Assembly (NCBI GenBank): GCA_041499965.1
Contig: JBGQLG010000003.1
Location: 17,108 to 81,107 of the forward strand
Direction of reading: 5' to 3'
DNA from: AR5 sp041499965
GTDB taxonomy: Bacteria; Methylomirabilota; Methylomirabilia; Rokubacteriales; CSP1-6
DNA: 64,000 nucleotides
Below the pieces are notes generated by a model that saw only the letters and a list, made by a program, of their open reading frames with translations, had not been told where the DNA came from and made no database searches. Positions 34,041-42,521 of the stretch are shown here, one piece after another; positions within the stretch are counted from its first letter, which is position 1, and every line of letters starts with the position of its first letter. A program made the translations under genes and the position numbers.

Positions 34041-34715
34041 ATGACACAGGGGATCAAGAAGACGGACACGCAGATCCACCAAGACGTGCTCGACGAGCTC
34101 AAGTGGGATTCGCGCGTCGACGAGACGGAGGTGGGCGTCGAGGTCGACAAGGGCGTCGTCACGCTGACCGGCACGGTGACGAGCTGGGCCAAACGTGTGG
34201 CAGCCCAGGAAGCGGCGCGCCGCGTGATCGGCGTGCTCGACGTGGCGAACAATATCGCGATCAAGATTCCGGGCGGACTCGCGCGCACCGACACCGAGAT
34301 CGCCCAGGCGGTACGGCACGCGCTCCAGTGGGATGTCTTCGTCCCCGAGGAGCAGATCAGCTCGACGGTCTCGGACGGGTGGGTCACGCTCGACGGCACC
34401 GTGGAGCGCTGGAGTCAGCGCAACGATGCGGAACGGGCGATTCGCAATCTGACTGGCGTGAAGGGTGTCGCGAACAGGATCACGGTGACGCCGGCGCAGC
34501 CGGTGACCGAGGATGTGCACAAGGCCATCGAGCAGACGCTGGAGCGCCGGGCCGAGCGGGAAGCCAGGCGGATCCACGTCGATGTGCGGGCCGGCATCGT
34601 GACACTGACGGGGTCGGTGCATTCGTGGGCGGAGCGCAAATCGGTCGTCGCGGCCGCTCGCTTCACGGCCGGGGTTCGAGAAGTCGTGGATCACCTGCGG
34701 ACGGAGCCGGTCTGA
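34041..34715 (+). CDS. Protein with three BON domains
   Basis: 224 aa, three BON repeats (~8-72, ~84-145, ~153-220), each with the VTLTGTV or VTLDGTV glycine turn and SWA(E/K)R-type helix. No signal peptide is visible, so it may be cytoplasmic, unlike OsmY. BON proteins are linked to osmotic and envelope stress. The first domain nearly duplicates the short protein at 23748. The ATG follows GGAGAGGGTC. Confidence 0.9.
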   Translation: MTQGIKKTDTQIHQDVLDELKWDSRVDETEVGVEVDKGVVTLTGTVTSWAKRVAAQEAARRVIGVLDVANNIAIKIPGGLARTDTEIAQAVRHALQWDVFVPEEQISSTVSDGWVTLDGTVERWSQRNDAERAIRNLTGVKGVANRITVTPAQPVTEDVHKAIEQTLERRAEREARRIHVDVRAGIVTLTGSVHSWAERKSVVAAARFTAGVREVVDHLRTEPV

Positions 34716-34791
34716 ACCGGACGAGGTGCGCGGCGCGATGGAGATCCATATATCGAGAGCGGAGCCGGACTGGCAATGACCACCCGGACAA

Positions 34792-35008
34792 GTGAATGAC
34801 GCCAGGACGTTCATGCTCGCCGAGGTCGGCCCCTGGCAGCTGCGGGATCGCGCGAGCACGTACCGGACGGTCACGCTGGTCCCGCGAACCGAGTTCGCCA
34901 TCGTCGCCCGGGCCAACGCGGCTCCGGGCGAGTTCGAGGGCCAGTTCGTCGAGACCAGGCCCCGGCCGGAGGACGTCTATCTGAGACCAACGAGGGGAGG
35001 ACTCTCCG
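34792..35008 (+). other. Coding-like stretch, possible small protein or broken gene
   Basis: From GTG 34792 the frame reads MNDARTFMLAEVGPWQLRD with coding-like third positions up to about 34990, but has no stop there and runs on in frame through the two USP genes. No ribosome binding site precedes the GTG. Either a small protein lost its stop by frameshift or this is chance. Confidence 0.25.
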
Positions 35009-35446
35009 ATGACCAAGCGAGTGCTTGTTCCTCTCGACACCACCGAAGCGACCCAGGACATCCTGCCGATCGCCGCGATGCTCGCGAGCACGGGCGCCGC
35101 CGTGCGGCTGATCCACGTTGCCTCCGTGCCCGACAACGTCGTGACCCCGCAGGGCCGGACGGTCGCCTACGCCGACCAGGAGATGGCCCGTGTCCAGGCG
35201 CTGTGGTCCGATTCCCTCGGGGACACCGCGGCGCGGCTCCACGGCGCCGTGGATCACGCCGTGCGCTTCGGCGATCCCATCGCCGAGATCCTCGCCGAGG
35301 CCGAAGCGTTCGGCGCCGATACGATCCTCGTCACCACCGGGACACGGAGCTCGGTGAAGCGGGCGCTGCTGGGCAGCGTGGCCGAGGCGATGCTGCGGCG
35401 CGCTGGCGTCGGCGTCCTGCTGTACCGGGCGCCGCGAGACCCCTGA
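35009..35446 (+). CDS. Universal stress protein family
   Basis: 145 aa, one USP domain (VLVPLDTTEATQDILPIA at the start; ADTILVTTGTRSSVKRALLGSVAEAMLRRAGVGVLLY at the end). The nucleotide loop is TTGTRSS rather than GTHGRTG, so ATP binding may be altered. AGGGGAGGAC precedes the ATG. It lies 11 bp before the Cys-tailed USP, in the BON operon. Confidence 0.87.
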   Translation: MTKRVLVPLDTTEATQDILPIAAMLASTGAAVRLIHVASVPDNVVTPQGRTVAYADQEMARVQALWSDSLGDTAARLHGAVDHAVRFGDPIAEILAEAEAFGADTILVTTGTRSSVKRALLGSVAEAMLRRAGVGVLLYRAPRDP

Positions 35447-35457
35447 GCAAGCCCGTG

Positions 35458-36048
35458 ATGGCCGTCGTTCCGGAATATCCGGCGCAGCACATCCTCGTCG
35501 CCACGGACTTCTCGGAGAGCGCGGAGGCGGCGCTCGGTGCTGCCGCGCGATATGCCCGCGCGCTCCACGCGCGTCTGCATCTGCTGCACGTCTTCTCGGG
35601 AGAGGAGGTCGAGGTCACGCGGCTCCTCGCAGATGCCGCCGGCAAGGCGGGACCGGATGTTGGGGTGACCGTGGCCGCGACCGGGGGCGACCCGGCCGAG
35701 GAGATCCTGCGGTACGCCAGCCGTCAGCCCATCGATCTCATCGTCGTGGGCACCCACGGACGCACGGGCGTGAGCCGCGTGCTCCTCGGCAGCGTGTCCG
35801 AACGCGTCGTGCGGGGCACCCGCTGTCCCGTGCTCGTGGTGCCGGCACCCCGCCCGAGCGCGCCGTCATCCCCGGCGCCGTCGGGCGTGGCGCTCGACGA
35901 CGAAGAGACGGAGCAGCCCGCGCCGGTTCGGCCGTGTCTCGTCTGCGCGACGCCCAGCCACGACCTGATCTGCGAGCCGTGTCGCGCGCGCATCCGCGGG
36001 GAGGCGCTGGCGCGCAAGCAGCGCGAGGAGCGCGCGGGGAGACCATGA
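35458..36048 (+). CDS. Universal stress protein with a C-terminal four-cysteine tail
   Basis: 196 aa, close paralogue of the protein at 23934: HILVATDFSESAEAAL, VVGTHGRTGVSRVLLGSVSERVVRG, linker, CLVC, eight residues, CEPC and the same basic end (ARIRGEALARKQREE). A GTG three bases upstream of the chosen ATG is an alternative start. In this locus a second USP replaces the BON/USP/nrdJ coupling. Confidence 0.88.
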   Translation: MAVVPEYPAQHILVATDFSESAEAALGAAARYARALHARLHLLHVFSGEEVEVTRLLADAAGKAGPDVGVTVAATGGDPAEEILRYASRQPIDLIVVGTHGRTGVSRVLLGSVSERVVRGTRCPVLVVPAPRPSAPSSPAPSGVALDDEETEQPAPVRPCLVCATPSHDLICEPCRARIRGEALARKQREERAGRP

Positions 36049-36100
36049 CGGCTGGTGGGTCCGCGACGCCGCCCATGGCCGCCGGCATCACCGTGGCTCC

Positions 36101-36202
36101 ATGATCCAGGCGATCCGTGATCAGTGGGTCATCGTCGTCGCGGTCGTCGTCCTCGTCGGGCTGGTCATCTGGCTGTGGACGACGCGATCGAAGGCGTTGT
36201 GA
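36101..36202 (+). CDS. Possible 33-aa single-helix membrane microprotein
   Basis: MIQAIRDQWV followed by a Val/Leu-rich membrane helix and a short TTRSKAL tail: a typical small membrane protein layout. No clear ribosome binding site. The opposite strand carries a coding-like remnant over part of the same bases, so one of them is chance. Confidence 0.3.
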   Translation: MIQAIRDQWVIVVAVVVLVGLVIWLWTTRSKAL

Positions 36203-36615
36203 CACGGACCGGCAGACCGTCCTGGCCGAGCCGGCGCCGCACGAGCAGAAGCGTCTCTTCGCCCACCGTGTTGACGTAAGCGGGCCCCGGCTCTTCCGAC
36301 TGATTGTCGTGCGCACGAGAGCATACGCTTGGCGCCAACGTGGCGGGCCACCCGCTCGAAGAGCAGCGCGCCGAGGCCTGCGATGAACTGCGCCACGAGG
36401 ACCACCGTCGCCAGCGTGGCCATCGCCCCCCCCGGCTCTTCCTGGCCGAGCTGCGACGCGAGCGTGCTGACGGACCCGCCGTACGCGAACCCGATCAGCA
36501 TCCGCGTCTTCCATCCCGAGAAGTCCGCGACGGCTCACGACCGTCGTGGAGAACGCCGAGTGCCCGAAGTCGTACGCGTCCCAGCCGGCACGCTCCCATC
36601 GGCTCGGCCCCGGGC
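36165..36615 (-). pseudogene. Degraded MFS permease (UMF1-like) and adjoining remnant
   Basis: Minus strand. At ~36550-36600 the frame reads WDAYDFGHSAFSTTVVS, the N-terminal signature of UMF1/Atg22-like permeases. After a frameshift and a large deletion a second frame (36305-36501) reads GFAYGGSVSTLASQ and FIAGLGALLFERVARHVGAK, a later transmembrane region. A third frame (to 36165) ends NTVGEETLLLVRRRLGQDG and may come from another gene. No intact gene is present. Confidence 0.6.
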
Positions 36616-36624
36616 GGCGCCGTC

Positions 36625-36770
36625 ACCGCCGGTACTTGAGCGCCTCGAGGAGCGCGACGGGCCAGACGACGGCGGCGGCCACGACCAACCAGTCGCCGGC
36701 CTCCAGCGGCACGGTGTCGAGCAGCCGAGTGAGCGGCGTCCACGATACCGCCCACCACTGCCTCCCTGCG
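36625..36770 (-). pseudogene. C-terminal remnant of a cation P-type ATPase
   Basis: Minus strand: TPLTRLLDTVPLEAGDWLVV, a hydrophobic stretch, then VALLEALKYRR before the stop. This matches the conserved last helix and tail of Ca/Mg-type P-type ATPases. No upstream part is left; beyond ~36770 the frame enters the regulatory palindrome of the next gene. Confidence 0.6.
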
Positions 36771-36778
36771 GTGCTGAT

Positions 36779-36791
36779 GCCCCAGTGGGGA
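36779..36791. promoter_or_regulatory. Activator-type palindrome upstream of the Pal-like gene
   Basis: GCCCCA, one base, TGGGGA, centred ~76 bp upstream of the inferred start. Spacing between arms is one base rather than two, so it is weaker than the others. Confidence 0.45.
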
Positions 36792-36834
36792 ACCGGCCGC
36801 TATGGCAAACTCCTGGAATCACGGAGCTCGAGCG

Positions 36835-36849
36835 TGGCAGTGTCATTGC
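36835..36849 (+). promoter_or_regulatory. Sigma-54-type promoter of the Pal-like lipoprotein
   Basis: TGGCAG, five bases, TTGC, then ACT, close to consensus. Inferred start near 36861, leader ~45 nt. Confidence 0.8.
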
Positions 36850-36905
36850 ACTCCTGCATACGCGCCATGAACTCGACGTACGTACACACAGGGGAGGGAG
36901 CGCCC

Positions 36906-37499
36906 ATGCGGCTTCGGAGATCTCAGTTCGTCGTCGTCCTGCTGGCGATGCTGCTCGCCGCGGCATGCGCGAAGCGTCCGGCGATGACCCAGACGGCCGC
37001 CCCCCCGCCGACCGGTGCGGCCGTGACGGCGGCACCCCCGGCGCCGGCTCCGGCGGCACCGGTCGCGCCTCCTGCGGCCGAGCCGCCGGCCACGCCCGCT
37101 CCGGTGGTCGCGGCCCCGCCGGCCCCCGCCCCACGCCCCGCACCGGCCGAGTTCAAGGGCATCTCTGAGCTACGCGACGTCTTCTTCGACTTCGACAAGC
37201 ACACGATCAGGTCGGACGCCGCCCGCACCCTCGATGCCAACCTCGACTGGCTGAAGGCGAATGCCTCGGCGCTGATCCTGATCGAGGGCCACTGCGACGA
37301 GCGCGGGACGAACGCCTACAACCTGGCCCTCGGCGAGCGCCGGGCCAGCGCCACGCTGGACTATCTCGTGGCGCGCGGCGTGGCCGCGACGCGGATCACC
37401 ATCGTCAGCTACGGTGAGGAGCGACCGGTCTGCTCGGCGCGCAACGAGGCGTGTTGGGCGCAGAACCGCCGGGCGCACTTCCTCACGAAGCAGCCGTAG
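36906..37499 (+). CDS. OmpA/Pal-family outer-membrane lipoprotein
   Basis: 197 aa. Signal peptide with lipobox LLAAACA (Cys ~21), a long Pro/Ala linker (~30-85), then an OmpA-like peptidoglycan-binding domain: VFFDFDKHTIRSDAARTLDANLDWL, ILIEGHCDERGTNAYNLALGERRA and the C-terminal NRRAHFL. It ties the outer membrane to peptidoglycan. The length matches Pal, but tolB is not adjacent. Confidence 0.92.
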   Translation: MRLRRSQFVVVLLAMLLAAACAKRPAMTQTAAPPPTGAAVTAAPPAPAPAAPVAPPAAEPPATPAPVVAAPPAPAPRPAPAEFKGISELRDVFFDFDKHTIRSDAARTLDANLDWLKANASALILIEGHCDERGTNAYNLALGERRASATLDYLVARGVAATRITIVSYGEERPVCSARNEACWAQNRRAHFLTKQP

Positions 37500-37518
37500 C
37501 GGTGCGGCCACGCCCGTG

Positions 37519-37923
37519 ATGCGCGCACCCGGCCTCCTCGCCGTGACGCTCGTCCTCCTGGCGACCGCCCTGGCCGACGCCGCCGGCGGCCCGAGGTATT
37601 CAGGGACCGTGGTGGCCATCGATCCGCGACGGGGTGTGCTGATCATCGAGGAGGTCGGCCCCCTTCGCGGCCCGAAGGCCGTCGTGACCCAGCGAACGAT
37701 CGGTGTGACATCCCGCACGAAGTTCAATCGGTTCATCCGGGTGAACGGGCCGGGAGCGTTCGCCGGGGATTTCATCGAGGTCATGCTCGATGCCGACGAC
37801 GTGGCGCTGGGTGAATTCGTGACCGCCGAATGTGTCCTCGAACGGGGCCGGCTCGTCGCCGTGCTGGTGACCCTGGCCGAACTCGCGCAGCCTCCCTCGA
37901 GCCCGGGCGTCCGTCTGCCCTGA
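37519..37923 (+). CDS. Exported protein of unknown function
   Basis: 134 aa with a signal peptide (PGLLAVTLVLLATALADAAG). The mature part is a beta-rich domain (YSGTVVAIDPRRGVLIIEEVG, then VTSRTKFNRF) like small periplasmic OB-type domains of unknown role. It starts 19 bp after the Pal-like gene and is probably co-transcribed. Confidence 0.65.
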   Translation: MRAPGLLAVTLVLLATALADAAGGPRYSGTVVAIDPRRGVLIIEEVGPLRGPKAVVTQRTIGVTSRTKFNRFIRVNGPGAFAGDFIEVMLDADDVALGEFVTAECVLERGRLVAVLVTLAELAQPPSSPGVRLP

Positions 37924-37945
37924 CCCGCGGTCAGGGACGCACCCG

Positions 37946-39054
37946 ATGCGGGCGTCGCGGGTCCTGATCGCGGCCCTGCTGGCGCTCCTCGCGGTGGGGG
38001 TCGCGGCGGTTGCCTCGCCCGGCCCTACCGCCCGCTTGCTCGCTCGGACGGCCGATAGTGCTCGGCCCGCGCCGGCCGTCGTCAAGGCCGTCTATTTGAG
38101 CTACTACGGCGTCGCCGACGCGACCATCCGCGGTCGCGTCCTCGATCTCCTCGACGGCACCGAGCTCAACGCGGTCGTGATCGACGTGAAGGGCGACCGT
38201 GGGTTCATTCCCTACGCGACCTCCGTCGAGCTGGCCGTGCAGGCGGGCGCGCGGGGCCCGGTGCGTTGGAACGGCTTCGACGCTGCGCTGGCCCGGCTCA
38301 AGGCCGGGGGCGTCTACACGATCGCGCGCATCGTCGTGTTCAAGGACGACGTCCTCGCCCGCCACCGCCCCACGTGGGCGCTGCTCGACACTCGGACGGG
38401 CCGGCCCTGGGTGGACCGGGAAGGGCTCGCCTGGATCGATCCGTTCAAGGACGAGGCCTGGGCGTACACGTTGCAACTCGCCGTCGAGGCCGCCGCCAAG
38501 GGGTTCGATGAGATCCAGTTCGACTATCTTCGCTTCCCGAGCGAGGGGCCGCTCGGCGCCATCCGGTACTCGGCGGTCAGCACGCAGGAGACCCGGACTC
38601 GGGCCATCGGCCGGTTTCTCGCGGCGGCGCGGCAGATGCTGGGCGACCGCGCACGTCTGGCGATCGACGTCTTCGGCTACACGGCGTTCAACGACAACGA
38701 CACGAACGTCGGCCAGCGCATCGAGGATCTCGCGACGCTGGTCGACGTCATCTGTCCGATGGCCTATCCGTCCGCCTACCACGTCGGCATCCCCGGGTAT
38801 CGCAACCCCGTCGCGCGTCCCTACGAGGTCGTCGCCGAGACGGTGCGCCGGATCCGGGCCCGCAGCCGCCACGGCGGTGCGCTCGTCCGTCCGTGGATCC
38901 AGGACTTTCGCGACTATGCGTTCGATCGGCGAGCCTTCGGGCCGATGGAGGTGGCGGCGCAGATCCGCGCGGCCACGACGCGGGCGCCTCCGGGTGGATG
39001 CTGTGGAATCCGCGCAATCGCTACACCGTCGAGGCGCTCGGCCCCCCGGGCTGA
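37946..39054 (+). CDS. Putative secreted glycoside hydrolase (DUF4015-like), frameshifted near the 3' end
   Basis: Signal peptide (~1-24), then a TIM-barrel-like domain with VKAVYLSYYG (~46), LNAVVIDVKGDRGFIPY (~74), GFDEIQFDYLRFPSEG (~188, acid pair) and DVICPMAYPSAYHVGIPGY (~268). The frame is intact to about 38976; the expected ending SGWMLWNPRNRYTVEALGP is in another frame that stops at 39054. One base after 38976 appears lost. Without the shift the frame runs on to 39220 into antisense of ftsH. Confidence 0.72.
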
Positions 39055-40907
39055 CCGGCCTCGCTGGCGGCGATCAGCGCCAGCAGCGTCGCCCGGTCGA
39101 CGACCTCCTTCTCGATCAGCTGCTTGGCCAGCGCCTCGAGCGTCACTCGCTTGGCGGTCAGCGTCGCGCGGACGCGGCCGTGCGCCGCCTCGAGCATCGT
39201 CTGGATCTCCGCGTCGATGACCTCGGCGGTACGCTCGCTGTACTCCCTGGGGCCGCTGGTGGGCACCGGCAGGAACACGGGGCGGGGCGGCTCGAAGGTG
39301 GCCAGCCCCAGCGCCTCGCCCATTCCGTAGCGCGTGATCATGTGACGCGCGATGTCCGTCGCGCGTTGCAGATCGTCCTGCGCGCCGGTGGACACGTCCC
39401 CGAAGGTCAGCTCCTCGGCCACCCGCCCGCCGAGCAGCACGTCGAGCCGGTCGAGCAGCTCGGTCCGCGTCATCAGGTAGCGGTCCTCGGTCGGGCGCTG
39501 CTGCGTGTAGCCGAGCGCCGCCACCCCGCGCGGAATGACCGAGACCTTCGCGACGCGGTCCGCCTGGGGCCGGGACTCGGCCACCAGCGCGTGGCCGGCC
39601 TCGTGGTAGGCCACGATCTCCTTCTCCTTCGGATTGATGACGCGGGACTTTCGCTCCAGCCCGGCCACGACCCGGTCGATGGCGTCATCGAAGTCCGTCA
39701 TGTCGACCGCGTCCTGGCCCTGCCGGGCGGCCCGGAGCGCGGCCTCGTTCACGATGTTCGCGAGGTCGGCGCCGACGAACCCGGGCGTGCGCGCGGCGAC
39801 GAGGGACAGATCGAGCCCGGGCGCGAGCGGGACCTTGCGGGTGTGGACCAGGAGAATCTTCTCGCGCCCCCGCAGGTCGGGCCGGTCGATCACGACCTGC
39901 CGGTCGAAGCGGCCGGGCCGTAGCAGCGCGGGGTCGAGGATCTCGGGGCGGTTGGTGGCCGCCAGCAGGATGACGCCCTTCTGGGTGTCGAAGCCGTCCA
40001 TCTCGGCCAGCAGCTGGTTCAGCGTCTGCTCCCGCTCGTCGTGGCCGCCGACGAGCGTACTGGCCCCCCGGGCCTTGCCGAGCGCGTCCAGCTCGTCGAT
40101 GAAGATGATGCTGGGCGCCTTCTCCTGGGCCTGGGCGAAGAGGTCGCGCACCCGCGCCGCACCGACCCCGACGAACATCTCGACGAAATCCGAGCCGGTC
40201 AGACTGAAGAACGGCACGCCGGCTTCCCCCGCGACGGCCTTGGCGAGGAGCGTCTTGCCGGTGCCGGGCGCGCCGACGATCAAGACGCCCTTCGGGATCT
40301 TGCCGCCGAGCCGCTGATAGCGCTCGGGCGCTTTCAGGAAATCGACAATCTCCATCAGCTCGCCGCGGGCCTCGTCGATGCCGGCCACGTCATCGAACGT
40401 TACGCCGGTGCTGTGCTGCATGTAGACCTTGGCCTTGCTCTTCCCGATGGCCAGGAGCCCGCCCTGGGCCCCGCCCATGCGCCGTATGAGGAAGAACCAG
40501 ACGCCCATGAACAGCAGCGTGGGCAGGATCCACGAGAGCACCGTCGAGACCCAGGGGTTGTCCGCGCGGCCGGTGAACTTCACGGTGGCCGCCTCCAGCT
40601 CGGTGACGAGGCCGGGGTCGTCGACCCGGACGGTGACGAAGCGGTAGGGGCCGGCTCCGGATCGTTTCAGCGCCTCGATCTTCTCCGTGGGGAGGACGCC
40701 CTCCAGCCCGTCAGCGGCGAGCGTCCCGGTGATGGCGTGCGCGTCGAGAAGGAGGTCGCTGACCTTGCCCTTCCTCACGAGCGCCTTGAACTCGCTGTAG
40801 GAGATGCTCTCGGGGTGCGGTGCGAAGAGGAACGAGTTGATCAGGATCAGGGCGAGCATCACCGCGACGAGATAGCCGAAGGCGGCGGTTTGCCCGGAGG
40901 GTTTCAC
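39021..40907 (-). CDS. ftsH: ATP-dependent zinc metalloprotease FtsH
   Basis: 628 aa. Two membrane helices (~10-28 and ~122-142) flank a periplasmic domain; AAA module with GAPGTGKT (Walker A ~210), IIFIDELDALG (Walker B) and second region of homology RPGRFDRQV; zinc site HEAGH (~430). It degrades misfolded membrane and regulatory proteins. The GTG start overlaps the stop of the MacA-like gene (GTGA). The 3' end overlaps the convergent frameshifted gene by ~34 bp. Confidence 0.96.
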   Translation of the reverse strand: MKPSGQTAAFGYLVAVMLALILINSFLFAPHPESISYSEFKALVRKGKVSDLLLDAHAITGTLAADGLEGVLPTEKIEALKRSGAGPYRFVTVRVDDPGLVTELEAATVKFTGRADNPWVSTVLSWILPTLLFMGVWFFLIRRMGGAQGGLLAIGKSKAKVYMQHSTGVTFDDVAGIDEARGELMEIVDFLKAPERYQRLGGKIPKGVLIVGAPGTGKTLLAKAVAGEAGVPFFSLTGSDFVEMFVGVGAARVRDLFAQAQEKAPSIIFIDELDALGKARGASTLVGGHDEREQTLNQLLAEMDGFDTQKGVILLAATNRPEILDPALLRPGRFDRQVVIDRPDLRGREKILLVHTRKVPLAPGLDLSLVAARTPGFVGADLANIVNEAALRAARQGQDAVDMTDFDDAIDRVVAGLERKSRVINPKEKEIVAYHEAGHALVAESRPQADRVAKVSVIPRGVAALGYTQQRPTEDRYLMTRTELLDRLDVLLGGRVAEELTFGDVSTGAQDDLQRATDIARHMITRYGMGEALGLATFEPPRPVFLPVPTSGPREYSERTAEVIDAEIQTMLEAAHGRVRATLTAKRVTLEALAKQLIEKEVVDRATLLALIAASEAGQPGGPSASTV

Positions 40908-42325
40908 AGTCTGAACCCTGGCCCGGGAATCGTCGTCGTCGGCGCCGCCGACTCGAGGCCGATCAGGACCGCCTGTCCCGCCTCGAGGTCGCCACGCACG
41001 ATCTCCGTCGACGTCCCGTCGGTGATCCCGAGCGTGACCCGGGCGGCGATGGGGCGGCCGTCACGCCCGAGGATCCACACGACCGGCGTCGTCGAGCCCG
41101 GGGCACCGGGGGGACGGAACCGGAGCGCGGTGTTCGGGACCTTGAGGACGTCCACGTTCTGTTCGGTCACGAACCTGACGCTGGCGGTCATGCCCGGGAC
41201 GAGGCGGGCGGCTGGATTGGCGACGGCGACCACGACGGTGTACGTGACGACGTTCTGCGCGACCTGCGGCGCCTTGCGGATCTGCGAGACGGTCCCCGTG
41301 AACACCTGGCCCGGAAACGCGTCGACGGTGAACGTCACCGGCGTCTCGGCCCTGATGCGCCCGATGTCCGCCTCGTCGACGCTGGCCTCCACCTGCATCC
41401 GCGTCAGGTCCTGGGCGATCGTGAACAACGTCGGTGCCTGCAGCGCCGCGGCGACCGTCTGGCCCACGTCGACCGCTCGATTGACGACGACCCCGTCGAC
41501 CGGCGAGCGAATCGTGGTGTGGTCGAGATTGATCTGCGCCTGGGCCAGCGCCGCCTGCTTCTGCTCGACCTGATCGCGACTCGTCTGCAGGGCGGCCTCC
41601 TGGACGTGTCGCTGGACTTCGGCGGTGTGGATGGCCGAGGCCAGCGCCTGCTCGTGAGCCAGCGCCGACTCGTGTTGGGCCAGGGCGGCGTCGTAGGCGC
41701 TCTGGGCGCTGTCGCGGTCGGCGGCGGCCACGAGGCCGCGCTCGAACAGCTCGACCTCACGGCCGAGCGTACGGCGGGCGTCGAGGACCCCCACGAGGGC
41801 CTTGGCCGTCTGCGCCTTGCCCTCGGCGTAGCCGGCCTGCGCGTTGTCGACGTTGGTCTGGGCCTGCTCGACCTGGGCGGCCTGATTGAGCACGGTGGAC
41901 CCTGCGGCCTTGACGTCGGCCCGGGCCTGGTTGGCCGCCGCCTCGAAGAGCGCCGGGTCGATGCGCGCGATGACCTGTCCCTTGCGCACGAGCGTGTTGA
42001 AGTCGGCGTTCAGCTCCTTGATCGTGCCCGAGACCTGGCTTCCGACCAGGACCATGATGACCGCGTTGAGGTTGCCGGTGGCCGAGACCGAGGCGCTGAT
42101 CGCGCCACGCTCCACACGAGCGGTCCGGTAGACGGGCGGGGCCCCGGAGCCCGCCACATACCAGTACACGGCGAGGCCTCCGACGGCGACGGCGGCGCCG
42201 AGGGCCACGGCAGCCCAGCGTGTCCAGCGCTGGCGCGCCGGCTTCGCAGGGACCAGGGTCGCGTCGACCGGCGGGGAGCCGGCGGCGGATCCGTTCGAGG
42301 CCGCCTGCGTCTGTTCGGTCTTCAT
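40904..42325 (-). CDS. macA: MacA/HlyD-type periplasmic adaptor subunit
   Basis: 473 aa: N-terminal cytoplasmic tail, one membrane helix (~38-60), biotinyl-lipoyl half-sites (VSATGNLNAV; TIRSPVDGVVVNRAVDVGQTV), a long alpha-helical hairpin rich in Gln/Ala (~140-275) and beta-barrel domains. MacA-type adaptors link a MacB exporter to an outer-membrane channel. Unusually it is divergent from the macB genes and co-transcribed with ftsH. The ATG is ~9 nt after the inferred start site. Confidence 0.9.
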   Translation of the reverse strand: MKTEQTQAASNGSAAGSPPVDATLVPAKPARQRWTRWAAVALGAAVAVGGLAVYWYVAGSGAPPVYRTARVERGAISASVSATGNLNAVIMVLVGSQVSGTIKELNADFNTLVRKGQVIARIDPALFEAAANQARADVKAAGSTVLNQAAQVEQAQTNVDNAQAGYAEGKAQTAKALVGVLDARRTLGREVELFERGLVAAADRDSAQSAYDAALAQHESALAHEQALASAIHTAEVQRHVQEAALQTSRDQVEQKQAALAQAQINLDHTTIRSPVDGVVVNRAVDVGQTVAAALQAPTLFTIAQDLTRMQVEASVDEADIGRIRAETPVTFTVDAFPGQVFTGTVSQIRKAPQVAQNVVTYTVVVAVANPAARLVPGMTASVRFVTEQNVDVLKVPNTALRFRPPGAPGSTTPVVWILGRDGRPIAARVTLGITDGTSTEIVRGDLEAGQAVLIGLESAAPTTTIPGPGFRL

Positions 42326-42345
42326 GGGTCCGGCCTCGGACAAGT

Positions 42346-42360
42346 GCAACGGCACTGCCG
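42346..42360 (-). promoter_or_regulatory. Sigma-54-type promoter of macA-ftsH
   Basis: Minus-strand CGGCAG, five bases, TTGC, then ACT. Inferred start near 42334. Confidence 0.68.
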
Positions 42361-42402
42361 TTCCTGAAACGAAAGAAAACGGTCCTTTCGGCGGGAGCGT
42401 TC

Positions 42403-42450
42403 GCCCCGGCCACTGGGGCGCCCGTGCGGCGCTGGGGTGACGATGCCCCA
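42403..42450. promoter_or_regulatory. Two activator-type sites shared by divergent macA-ftsH and macB operons
   Basis: Site 1 (42403-42419): GCCCC, seven bases, GGGGC. Site 2 (42433-42450): TGGGGT, six bases, GCCCCA. Site 1 is ~77 bp from the macA start and ~108 bp from the macB start; site 2 is the reverse (~108 and ~77 bp). The arrangement is symmetric for both promoters. Confidence 0.6.
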
Positions 42451-42492
42451 GGCCCACGGTAGCCATGTGGCTGGATTCTTGTCGATCAGGTC

Positions 42493-42507
42493 CGGCACGC
42501 CGGTTGC
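42493..42507 (+). promoter_or_regulatory. Sigma-54-type promoter of macB operon
   Basis: CGGCAC, five bases, TTGC. Inferred start near 42519, 3 nt before the ATG. Confidence 0.62.
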
Positions 42508-42521
42508 CCAGGTCGATAGCG

